A DNA stretch of 24,840 bases, taken from positions 1 through 24,840 of the forward strand of contig MCFE01000940.1 of NCBI GenBank assembly GCA_002104905.1, read 5' to 3'. The stretch comes from Basidiobolus meristosporus CBS 931.73 (Eukaryota > Basidiobolomycota > Basidiobolomycetes > Basidiobolales > Basidiobolaceae). The notes beneath the pieces were generated by a model, which did not search any database, was not told the origin of the DNA, and was given only the letters and a program-made list of their open reading frames with translations. Position 1 is the first letter of the stretch; each line of letters opens with the position of its first letter. This document shows, in pieces, positions 1 to 7,806 of the stretch. The position numbers were made by a program, and so were the translations under genes.

Positions 1-501
1 CAGTTCGCTAGACAATTTGGCGTCCCCTGCATTGCTGATGGTGGTATTTCCAACATTGGTCATATTACCAAGGCTCTTGCTCTTGGTGCCAGTGCTGTCA
101 TGATGGGTGGTCTTTTGGCTGGTACTCTTGAATCTCCTGGAGAATACTTCTACCACGAGGGCAAGCGTCTCAAGAGATATCGTGGTATGGGTTCTTTGGA
201 TGCCATGGAACGTACCCACGGTGAAGGCTCTCAAACCCGTTATTTCTCCGAGAACGATGTTATCAAGGTCGCTCAAGGAGTTGCTGGCGCTGTTGTTGAT
301 AAGGGTTCCATCCGTAAGTTTGTTCCTTACCTTGTTACCGGTCTTCAACACGGTCTCCAGGATATTGGTGTAACCTCCTTGGATGCCCTTCGTGACGGCG
401 TGTACAACCACGTTGTCCGCTTCGAGAAGCGTACTGCCGCTGCTCAGGTTGAGGGTGGAGTTCATGGCTTGCATTCTTATGAGAAGAGACTCTTTTCTTA
501 A
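1..501 (+). CDS. Inosine-5'-monophosphate dehydrogenase, C-terminal part (5' end outside window)
   Basis: IMP dehydrogenase oxidises IMP to XMP with NAD+, the rate-limiting step of guanine nucleotide synthesis in the cytosol. The window opens in frame inside the (beta/alpha)8 barrel, and 166 codons are present before TAA. Visible family blocks are the glycine-rich phosphate-binding segment (ADGGIS, then [17 protein letters not shown]), the ESPGEYF and YRGMGS blocks, the flap segment ending in TRYFSE with the Arg-Tyr pair that acts as general base in the family, VAQGV, DKGS, and the C-terminal [15 protein letters not shown]. The catalytic cysteine loop and CBS domains must lie upstream and cannot be judged. 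No intron is visible in this part. The neighbouring methyltransferase is on the same strand 318 bases away and is probably an independent transcript. Confidence 0.97.
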   Translation, partial: QFARQFGVPCIADGGISNIGHITKALALGASAVMMGGLLAGTLESPGEYFYHEGKRLKRYRGMGSLDAMERTHGEGSQTRYFSENDVIKVAQGVAGAVVDKGSIRKFVPYLVTGLQHGLQDIGVTSLDALRDGVYNHVVRFEKRTAAAQVEGGVHGLHSYEKRLFS

Positions 502-819
502 ATTGTAATTAGCCAACTTCGTGTCATATATTCACATGTCATTATGTTATTTTATTCCTCCTAACGGAGCACCTGTTGCATGTAGTCTATGTGGCGTTGT
601 ATGTATTGAAATCTACTAGAAATCAAAATTTCGTTTATTAAAATCGTAATTTTTTGTCCATGATTTTGTTATCGTTCAGGATATCCATTTACTTATCCTA
701 TCTACCATGAGTACAATGTATTTCTGCAGTGAGCTCTGGAGTACGTCATGGGGTGAATATAGCACTCGAAAACGTATCCGATAGAGGTCCGTACGGTGTA
801 TTTGCTAGTTTCACGTACT
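502..819. other. Intergenic: IMPDH 3' UTR and methyltransferase promoter
   Basis: About 320 bases between two + strand genes. It is AT-rich just after the IMPDH stop, as expected for a 3' UTR, but has no clean AATAAA. No TATA box like those of other genes here is seen before the methyltransferase start. A 64-codon antisense frame at 702-896 overlaps the methyltransferase start and has no coding character. Confidence 0.6.
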
Positions 820-1536
820 ATGACCGCAGATATTCCAGCAACCACTTTTGCCACAGAATATGAATTCAACGATCCAAAGAAAACACCGCTGATCATACGT
901 CAAGATTCCAACGGAGACCTGGCTGCCGGGGTGGGGAGCACCATATGGGATGCAAGTTATGTTCTTAGCAAATACATTGAGAAGGCTGTGGGGACAGATA
1001 GCACCCAAGCTGAAGAATCGAATTTCTTGAGAAAACCAAGCCAGCGGGTTAGAAGTGCCGTCAGCTGTCTAGAATTAGGCTCTGGTACCGGTCTCGTTGG
1101 CTTAGTTTCAGGAGCAGTGCTTCAGCATCTAAGGCAGCTTTACTTGAGCGACAAATCTAGTGTGATGCCTTTGCTCAAACACAACGTTGGCGCCAACCAA
1201 TTCAGAGAAGACCTTGATGTGATTGCAGTGACCCTCGATTGGACGAACCTGGAAGAGGCTCCTGAAGAGTTGACTGAGAAATCCATCGATCTTATTGTTT
1301 GCTCTGATTGTCTTTGGGAGGAGAATCTACATCAACCACTACTAGATGCTTTTGTGAAATATTCGAACCCTCGGACGATGGTGCTACTCGCTTTCGAGAG
1401 CCGAAAATTCGAAGAGGAGGCTCGGTTTTTTGCAAAGTTTGGCGAGCTTTTTCAATTTAGAGATATCAAGCCAGAAGAGCAAGATGAAAGATGGCAAAGC
1501 GAGGATATTTACATATTCGTAGCGAAGCGTAGGTAG
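820..1536 (+). CDS. Family-16 (METTL21/EFM-like) protein lysine methyltransferase
   Basis: Intronless, 238 residues. The start is the ATG at 820; a GTG eight codons upstream is in frame but is not a plausible eukaryotic start. The class I SAM-dependent fold of the METTL21/VCPKMT/EFM group is visible: TIWDASYVLSKYIE (about 41-54) matches the 'W.A...L..Y' segment before motif I; ELGSGTGLVG (85-94) is SAM-binding motif I; LSD (about 109-111) supplies the acidic residue expected for the ribose contact; and DLIVCSDCLW (157-166) is the post-II block, a variant of the D-C-x-Y type motif. The family methylates lysines on translation elongation factors, chaperones or VCP; the substrate cannot be told from sequence. 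It converges on GMD, with an AATAAA 22 bases after its stop. Confidence 0.85.
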   Translation: MTADIPATTFATEYEFNDPKKTPLIIRQDSNGDLAAGVGSTIWDASYVLSKYIEKAVGTDSTQAEESNFLRKPSQRVRSAVSCLELGSGTGLVGLVSGAVLQHLRQLYLSDKSSVMPLLKHNVGANQFREDLDVIAVTLDWTNLEEAPEELTEKSIDLIVCSDCLWEENLHQPLLDAFVKYSNPRTMVLLAFESRKFEEEARFFAKFGELFQFRDIKPEEQDERWQSEDIYIFVAKRR

Positions 1537-1557
1537 TCTTGAGCCTAGAATCCAATT

Positions 1558-1563
1558 AATAAA
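1558..1563 (+). terminator. Poly(A) signal AATAAA of the methyltransferase gene
   Basis: AATAAA lies 22 bases downstream of the TAG stop, on the coding strand, in a 240-base convergent gap. Its position and sense fit a polyadenylation signal. Confidence 0.55.
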
Positions 1564-1775
1564 TACTTCGACTCGCTAGTCCATGGAGAGGTGTACAGTT
1601 GCGTAGTAGCATGAGAGGTTGTGACCAGATTAACAGTCTTTGACCAAAATATCATGCTGCCTAGTTGAAAGTCTGAGTAATTGATGTTCAAATGCGGGAA
1701 TTTATTGAGCATAATAAAAATACATGAATATATTGAAATAGCCATATGCTTTTTCATGCAATAGTGACGTAGGTC

Positions 1776-2957
1776 TTAGTTGATATCACCATTCTTAACA
1801 CCTTCGATATCGCAAAGGACCATTTCTTGAACCAGTTCATCAAAGGTCACCTTACGCTTCCAGCCCAGCTTAGTATCAGCTTTGGTTGGGTCACCCAAAA
1901 GCAAGTCGACTTCAGTAGGACGATAGTACTTGGGGTCAATGCGAACACGAGCAATACCGGTGTCTGCTTCTCTTCCAATGATTCCTTCGGCTTCGCCTTC
2001 CCAGACGATATCCTTACCGACAACCTTGAAAGCCTTCTCAACATACTCGCGGACAGTATGGGTTTCTCCGGTGGCCAAGACAAAGTCTTCGGGGTGATCT
2101 TGTTGAAGCATCAGCCACATTCCTTCGATGTAGTCACGGGCATGTCCCCAATCACGCTTAGAGTCGACGTTGCCAAGGTGAACGCACTCTTGCTTGCCCA
2201 AATGGATGTTGGCTACAGCTCTGGAAATCTTACGAGTAACAAAGGTGCGGCCACGGCGAGGAGATTCATGGTTAAAGAGGATTCCGTTGCAAGCATACAT
2301 GTTGTAGGCCTCTCTGTAGTTCACGACGATCCAGTAAGCATACAGCTTGGCTACTCCGTATGGAGAGCGTGGATAGAAAGGAGTAGTCTCTTTCTGGGGT
2401 GTTTCAACAACCTGACCAAATAACTCGGAGGTGGATGCCTGGTAGAAGCGGACGTGTTGAGTGAGTCCACAGGTGCGAATAGCATCCAGGAGACGAAGAG
2501 TACCCAAGCCAACAACATCGCCGGTATACTCGGCCATATCGAAGGAGACCTTGACATGAGATTGGGCGGCCAAGTTGTAGACCTCAGTGGGTTGGATCTG
2601 GGAGATAATATGCACAAGACAAGTGGAATCGGTCAGATCACCGTAATGGAGAACCATTTTGGCAGAGCCATCTTTGTGGAGATCCTTGTACAAATGCTCG
2701 ATTCTGCCAGTGTTGAATGAGGACGAACGACGAATGATACCGTGAACAGTATATCCCTTTGAGATGAGGAACTCGGTCAAATAAGAACCATCCTGGCCAG
2801 TAATACCTGTCAGACAGGAGATGCCGCGTTAGAAGTGCCATAGAGAACGAGTATTAAAGTAACCAAGCTACCGACCAGTGATAAGGGCAACCTTACGCTT
2901 TCTGTATTCCTCGGGGGAAAGTGTAGAGACAGTAAGAGGGGTGCTATTATGGGACAT
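1776..2957 (-). CDS. gmd: GDP-mannose 4,6-dehydratase (2 exons)
   Basis: Exons 2957-2876 and 2806-1776 (minus); the 69-nt intron has GT...ACAG ends and splits a Gly codon inside the nucleotide-binding loop. The joined product is 370 residues, close to the roughly 372 of animal GMD. It converts GDP-D-mannose to GDP-4-keto-6-deoxy-D-mannose, the first committed step to GDP-L-fucose or GDP-rhamnose-type sugars, in the cytosol. Visible evidence: [11 protein letters not shown] (27-37) is the extended-SDR GxxGxxG NADP(H) motif; STSELFG holds Thr153 and Glu155, and SPYGVAK holds Tyr177 and Lys181, with spacings equal to the E. coli Thr132/Glu134/Tyr156/Lys160 set; [13 protein letters not shown] is a GMD signature. 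No epimerase/reductase partner is in the window. The gene is divergent from the unknown gene at 3864, with a TATA box 34 bases before the ATG. Confidence 0.96.
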
Positions 2958-2990
2958 CTTAGAAATACGCTGAAAATGGACCAGAGTTGG

Positions 2991-3000
2991 TATATTTATA
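2991..3000 (-). promoter_or_regulatory. TATA box of GMD (TATAAATATA)
   Basis: TATAAATATA on the minus strand, 34 bases upstream of the GMD ATG. A start site about 30 bases downstream would leave only a few bases of 5' UTR. The identical 10-mer precedes two other genes in this window. Confidence 0.6.
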
Positions 3001-3429
3001 GGTTACCAAGATTTGTTGACAATGCCGGCATATGCCAAGCTTGTCCTAATTAATGAACATCTTAGGTCGGGGGATCGATTAGGGTTTGTTTAGCAGGTGA
3101 AAACAACGAAGGTGCTTAGGGTGCTGCGTTGAGGGTAAATAGCATATCCGACAATGCCCAAAAGTGACATTTCGGCCGGGATGATTGGTTTACGCCACAT
3201 GCTAGTAATCCATCATCGATCTAGAATAGGAAAAGATTTATTATAGCGATGCAAACAAGACGAATTTTGCCCGATGTCGGCGCTTAAATACAACCATCGA
3301 TTGTCGAGATGGTTGTTAGCACCAATTTCTATTTCCAGAGCTGTTGGCTCCTGTGCGTATCGAACAGACAAGCACAAAGATCCTGCATGTTCATGTGTGC
3401 GTATACATGACGGTAGGTGATGTTTGTCA

Positions 3430-3530
3430 CTGGGCGATGCAAAGAGCTTCGTGGATTGTAACAGACTAGGTGATGGGGAGAGCGTCATATATTGTAGCAG
3501 ACTGGGTGGTGCAAAGGATGCCAAACGTTC
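3430..3530. repeat. 36-bp imperfect tandem repeat, two full copies plus partial third
   Basis: Copy 1 is 3430-3465, copy 2 is 3466-3501, and a partial third starts at 3502. The copies share a CT(G/A)GG(C/T)GATG start and an ATTGTA(A/G)CAGA end. The decamer GTAACAGACT (3458-3467) recurs as GTAGCAGACT (3494-3503) and as the exact inverted copy AGTCTGTTAC (3574-3583). Confidence 0.75.
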
Positions 3531-3765
3531 CGCTATAGCGGTCATAATCGGCAATGGTCGATATGATAAATGCAGTCTGTTACGATCGTAAATTCCAAAG
3601 ATCATCCATTAAGATTGAATGAAGGTTAAAGACATGGTTTGTGTGTAATACCCTATGCATGCAGTAAGGTTGATCTGGTTCAACACGTTGTGTCCAGAAG
3701 CAGGGGATTATTTATGCAAACCTATAGGACCGTTGAACATCATCTCCTGCAGCACAAGCTGACTC

Positions 3766-3775
3766 TATAAATATA
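3766..3775 (+). promoter_or_regulatory. TATA box of the six-exon unknown gene (TATAAATATA)
   Basis: TATAAATATA 89-98 bases upstream of the proposed ATG at 3864, followed by a pyrimidine-rich stretch (CATTTCTTTCATTTC). It is identical to the GMD element and in opposite orientation. Confidence 0.6.
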
Positions 3776-3863
3776 CGCTGGACCACGCCTCCATTCATTT
3801 CTTTCATTTCAAGCCATTAATTATTTATATACATTAATCTAATATTTGTCCACCCCAAACTCA

Positions 3864-5297
3864 ATGACATTTCATAAACTTCTGAAGGTAACCTAATTCC
3901 AAGCATCTCCGAATCCATGTTATATTGCTGAAGTGTTTTCTACCAAGAGGAAAGATTCATTCCACCCTAACAATACAGACATACTAAGCCCAGACAGCTA
4001 TATAGGTAAACCTCCTGACATCAGCCAATTCTTCACATCCCTTAACCGGTCTCATTTTAGAGCAATCTTTTGCAAGAGAATTGAATAGACTCAGCATAGA
4101 CCCGACTACACCACCTGGGAATAACAAACCCTACTTTTCTGGACTTTTTAGCCGAGGAAAATCCCGAGTGAAACCCATCCAGCCTGCATCAAAGCAGTCC
4201 TTCTGCAGAGAAAGATCTATCGAGTCTTTCAAGAGACAAGAGTCGATTGTATCTACCGGATCGCTATCAGTGGACGAGACATCCACGGTAAGTCGGTCAT
4301 TTCAAGGACGAGGACCACCAAGCTGATTCTTGTAGGACACCAATTTCGACGAGATTCTAAAGGCTGACGGGACAAAGAAAGTTACCTTAACTCCCACAAG
4401 ATTACGCAGTATCGAGGTAACCTCCCTTGGGCCCTAATCCTTTGAATGACCACTCATCGGCTCTTATGTCAGGTGCTCAAAAAAATGCAAAGACTACAGT
4501 CCCGAGAGGCAACAATATCGAGCTCGCTGATGTTGCCCATGCCCGATGACTTCGATTTTGATGACGATTTTATGGCACCAGCGGTGAAGAAATCGGAAAC
4601 CCTGTACGAGTTTCTGAGAAGTTCTGGTCCTGAAGACTTTTCCCCTCCCACGCCGACGGCAGTAAATATCAATTGCTTCGTAATCCATGCCGAACAACCC
4701 AGGCTAACCTATTCACTGCAGAATGTGAAGTCCCCCGCGTCGCACACCAAAGCCACTTTCCTGAAGAATCTGGGTTCCACATTGAAGCCAATGTTTCCAA
4801 AACCCAAGGGCGCCAAGAGAAATGTCGATGTATACGAGTTTCTCAAAAACGACCTTTCCACCGAAAAGAAGGTCCACTTCGCCACGATTCAGCCAAGAAG
4901 TGATCCAACCAGTAAATCGGACCAACCACGTTTGCCAGCTGCTGCACTCTCCCCTATCAAGGCTCAGAAAAGCCCGAAGAACAGCAAGATATCCATGCAA
5001 CGTAGTGATAGCATGCCTGAGCCTCCATCATTGGTACCGCGTGTCTCCACCGTTGCAGCCAAGGAGGTGGACCCTTCAAGCTTTGATAGCTTACGCCTCC
5101 GACACTCAATGGGACTAAGTCCTTTGACCACGTTGTCGGCATCCAAGCCTCATGAGGAGACCGAAGAGTATCACACATGCCCAAATTCCCCCTCACCCAC
5201 ACTAAATCCGGCTCTAGTCATGCAATGGGAGTCACCCACCACTGAGCTAGACATCTTTGAAATACCGTGCATGTGTGCAGATTGCTTAAATTACTGA
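3864..5297 (+). CDS. Hypothetical protein with duplicated YEFL motif (6 exons)
   Basis: Not recognised. Proposed exons are 3864-3887, 3948-4005, 4061-4287, 4336-4416, 4473-4661 and 4722-5297, giving 384 residues. All introns are GT-AG (48-60 nt) and keep frame; the 4662-4721 intron has a CTAAC branch site. The first short exon is the least certain. The protein is Ser/Pro/Lys-rich and looks largely disordered and cytosolic, with no signal peptide or membrane segment. Visible elements: an acidic patch DDFDFDDDF (156-163); ETLYEFLRSSGPEDF with YEFL at 175-178; a second copy VDVYEFLK with YEFL at 231-234; KKVHF at 242-246, fitting the RVxF docking motif of protein phosphatase 1; many SP/TP sites; and a Cys-rich end CMCADC. 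A regulatory or scaffold role is possible but unproven. Confidence 0.7.
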
Positions 5298-5668
5298 TAT
5301 ATGCATCTATCCTCCCAGCCATCAACTTAACCTCACATAACCCGATCCCCTTAACTCGTTTGCCACGCCCACACCAGCTAATCGCTTCTTTTATGTCGCA
5401 AATAATCAGTTTGGATAAACCTGCTGGAGGTGCTTATGATATTTATGTAGCATTCGTCTAGATGGATTATGATAAATATGATCAGGGGGAAGCGGAGGAA
5501 GGCAGGGTAAATACAAAACCATTGTATCCAAGAACAATGCATGGCGGAAACAGGTAGTTCTCTATATGAGGGTGGTCATTCTATAGGGTCAGGTTATGGG
5601 ACGAGGTACAGTACAAAGTCGTGGGGATATTAACATTAAACAAAAAGATTGACGTCTAGGGGAGTTGT
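5298..5668. other. Convergent intergenic region (3' UTRs)
   Basis: About 370 bases between tail-to-tail genes. I see no gene, repeat or clear AATAAA on either strand. Confidence 0.5.
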
Positions 5669-6289
5669 CTATTCTATATCGATAACGATCAGTTCCGCTA
5701 CCACCTCCTCGTATAGTGGTGGGGGTGGAAGATCGTAGGGGAGATTGGGCTCTTCCGTGTAACCGGCGTCAGGCTGCCTGAACATCAGGCTACTCTGGGT
5801 GCTACCTGGTGCCAGTTGTCTGGTGTATAAGGAGTTGCTGATGGCCTCTACTGCCCAATCGGTCAGAGTGAAATACGATGCGCCAGCGTAAGGCGGGACG
5901 GGATCCTCGATGCCAACACTGGTGGCCTCCTCAAATCTCACGAGAAATTCGTCCCCGATCAATTGGCCATTGTCGTACTTCACCCGACTCCAGTGAAGGT
6001 ACACTCGTATACAACAACATGCCAACATACTGAAAATGCAGAACAACGTGATCAGGAAAAATCCCAAAAGCCCGAGTCGCACGTTCTCCCGCGGGTCGCT
6101 GATTATGCTTGGTATTTTGCCGGGGTGGATTAGATCATTATAGGCAATATCCTTCTCCGTCAGGGTGAATACCATGGGAGTCCCTTCGATGTTCACTTCT
6201 AGGATGTGTTGATGCTCTGAAGCGAGGATAGGTGCTGCAAAGACCAATGAGAGCAGTATATAAATCTGGTCCCTAGAAGGAAAAACCAT
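5669..6289 (-). CDS. Small type I membrane protein with cytosolic PY motifs
   Basis: Intronless. The ORF is open from an ATG at 6343 (224 residues), but a TATATAA element lies only about 4 bases before that ATG, so the start at 6289 (206 residues) fits better. From there the protein begins directly with a signal peptide: a charged start, the hydrophobic IYILLSLVFAAPILA, and likely cleavage near LAS/EH. A luminal part of about 45 residues follows, then one membrane span (GLLGFFLITLFCIFSMLACC, about 73-92) flanked by Arg/Lys on the cytosolic side, then a cytosolic tail of about 110 residues. The tail holds VPPY (131-134) and LPPPPLY (187-193), which fit PY motifs bound by WW domains of Rsp5/Nedd4 ubiquitin ligases. 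I recognise no named family. A ubiquitin-ligase adaptor or cargo is an inference. Confidence 0.75.
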   Translation of the reverse strand: MVFPSRDQIYILLSLVFAAPILASEHQHILEVNIEGTPMVFTLTEKDIAYNDLIHPGKIPSIISDPRENVRLGLLGFFLITLFCIFSMLACCCIRVYLHWSRVKYDNGQLIGDEFLVRFEEATSVGIEDPVPPYAGASYFTLTDWAVEAISNSLYTRQLAPGSTQSSLMFRQPDAGYTEEPNLPYDLPPPPLYEEVVAELIVIDIE

Positions 6290-6346
6290 GATGCGTGAGA
6301 GGGCTATACCAGTGGATGATACAAAATCCATTGAGAACACCATGAG

Positions 6347-6354
6347 TTATATAA
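6347..6354 (-). promoter_or_regulatory. Candidate TATA box deciding the start of the PY-motif protein
   Basis: TATATAA on the minus strand within the palindrome GTTATATAAC. It abuts the upstream ATG (6343) and lies about 58 bases before the ATG at 6289, so transcription starting about 30 bases downstream would exclude the first ATG. Confidence 0.45.
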
Positions 6355-6849
6355 CGTTTGACAGCAAGGGATGAATCACGGATACAATGGATAAAGGGGG
6401 CGTGGATCAGTCTGTTCCATCATGAATTATTTTACTGCATTTGCTGATCTAGGGGTTAGCGAAGACATGCACGGCAGGGGATGGTAACTGTGGAGTAGGT
6501 TAAGATCATACTTGTGATATCGGAATGGTGGCTGCCTATCTCAATAAGCATTGCGCTGTCTGATTTGACTGCTGGTTGCATTGGTGATTAAGCTTGATGT
6601 ATATGGATGCAGGATTTCTTGTCCACTCCTCCCCCAACATCAGGAATGCCAACAAGAAATTCAGGAAGCTTACTGCCTGTGACATTCACCTCACCCTACA
6701 TGTATCTGGGACCTATTGTAATTCGACAATGGCCCCGATTGTTGCTGTCAATCAAGTATATCATACTAATGGAGGGTGAGCGAGAGGATTATTTTCAAAT
6801 GTTAGGCCAATGAATCCTACCAATTGGTTGATCGAGCTGAATCCTCTTA

Positions 6850-7476
6850 TTAATGTTGGAAATCCTCAACTTGCTGTATCACTTCAAGTGTTTGTGATGT
6901 CATAACTGAGGTTCGTACAATGAGGGCGGATTCGATTCTATTTTGATACCAATTTGAGATCTTATCATTCACATCTCGCACCAATTTGCCTGAGGTTTTG
7001 ATGTAATTACAACACCTGCCCCATAGTTGAACACCCCATTCAAAAGCCCTATCGTCATCAGGGAATGTTCCATCCTTGGTGAGAGTATATTTCAAGTGAT
7101 CACTCCCTCGAAACGTGTGGTGATGGTACATATGCAGGCCAAAGTACCTCAGCTCCCTGGCCCTGTTCATTCAATCAGAAAGCATGTCATGGAGGACATT
7201 CAGCCTTCATGCCGTCATTGTTTCTCACGCTTGGGCTTTGCGGAAGGATTCCCCCCTTTTGGCCCATGTGGTGTGGTTCTCAAATCGAGTTAACATGGAA
7301 ATCAATTGTCGGGCTGTGTTAAGTTGGCTTCATCTGGGAACGTAACACGGATGAGGGTAAATGGATTCCGCTCCCAATGAATCTCGATTTGTCAATTTAA
7401 AGTGCATGTAGCAATCACAGAAATTGGAATGAGTCTGAGTTAAATATATATATATATATATATATTTGGGTTCCCA
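6850..7476 (-). pseudogene. Possible decayed gene: one frame interrupted only by TGA
   Basis: On the minus strand one frame runs from 7476 to a TAA at 6850 (about 209 codons) with no internal TAA or TAG but four TGA codons (ending at 7332, 7227, 7209 and 7173), and is bounded upstream by another TGA. The uninterrupted last part is 106 codons (7170-6850) and is Trp/His/Tyr-rich (EWGVQLWGRCCNYIK; YFGLHMYHHHTF), unlike random translation of this AT-rich DNA. Before it come QLISMLTRFENHTTW and KRGESFRKAQA. I cannot assign a family. CGA-to-TGA or TGG-to-TGA decay would explain the pattern. The frame also passes through the (AT)11 tract, so its 5' limit is unclear. Confidence 0.3.
7444..7465. repeat. 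(AT)11 microsatellite
   Basis: Twenty-two bases of perfect AT dinucleotide repeat in the intergenic region downstream of the glycosyltransferase. Confidence 0.95.
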
Positions 7477-7806
7477 TCAGGTACACCCGAATATTCGGCT
7501 CGTCCGTTTCTGAAGATCAAAGGTTAATTGCCAAGTTAAACCATCTACCATATCAATGTGGATGTTGGGTTTCAATTTGACACCTATTTAATTGGGGTAT
7601 ATTTTTAAGCTACATGAAGTAATTCACTTATGATGGGTGTTACGGATGGAGCAACCCTTGGCATAGAAATGACCTGGTGGTAAGATAAAATACAAATACA
7701 ATCGGTGCTGGGGCATTGTGATAATGGCAATTTAAACAAAGAATATCGGCGTGAAGCTTGGAGTACAATTAATAAAAGTGGGTGTCTCGGACGATTGTGA
7801 GATTCC

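Larger units (their letters stand above)
2958..3863. other. Divergent intergenic/promoter region between GMD and the unknown gene
   Basis: About 900 bases with TATA boxes at both ends facing outward, a 36-bp tandem repeat (3430-3501 plus a partial third copy), and a perfect 12-bp palindrome CCGCTATAGCGG (3530-3541). An open frame on the minus strand (3213-3605, 130 codons) runs through the repeat, because the repeat is 12 codons long. It has no recognisable domain or promoter, so I treat it as probably non-coding. Confidence 0.5.
6344..7806. other. Long intergenic region with relic frame and microsatellite
   Basis: About 1.46 kb. Apart from the possible relic frame (6850-7476) and the AT microsatellite I see no supported gene. 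Short open frames at 6594-6813 (+) and 7605-7844 (-) have no coding features; the latter overlaps the glycosyltransferase 3' end. Confidence 0.5.

Noticed and set aside
796-819. Extension of the methyltransferase to a GTG at 796
   Set aside because: GTG is not a normal nuclear start; ATG at 820 is in frame and precedes all conserved segments.
1827-2423. 198-codon open frame on the + strand inside GMD
   Set aside because: Antisense shadow of a well-supported conserved exon; its translation has no family features.
3213-3605. 130-codon minus-strand frame with a 12-residue internal repeat (SLLQ...SPSP)
   Set aside because: The repeat is a 36-bp DNA repeat that happens to be a multiple of three; no promoter, domain or coding bias. 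Kept only as a repeat.
7027-7293. 88-codon + strand frame overlapping the relic frame
   Set aside because: No recognisable feature and no promoter; the opposite strand frame is longer and more coding-like. Neither is certain.
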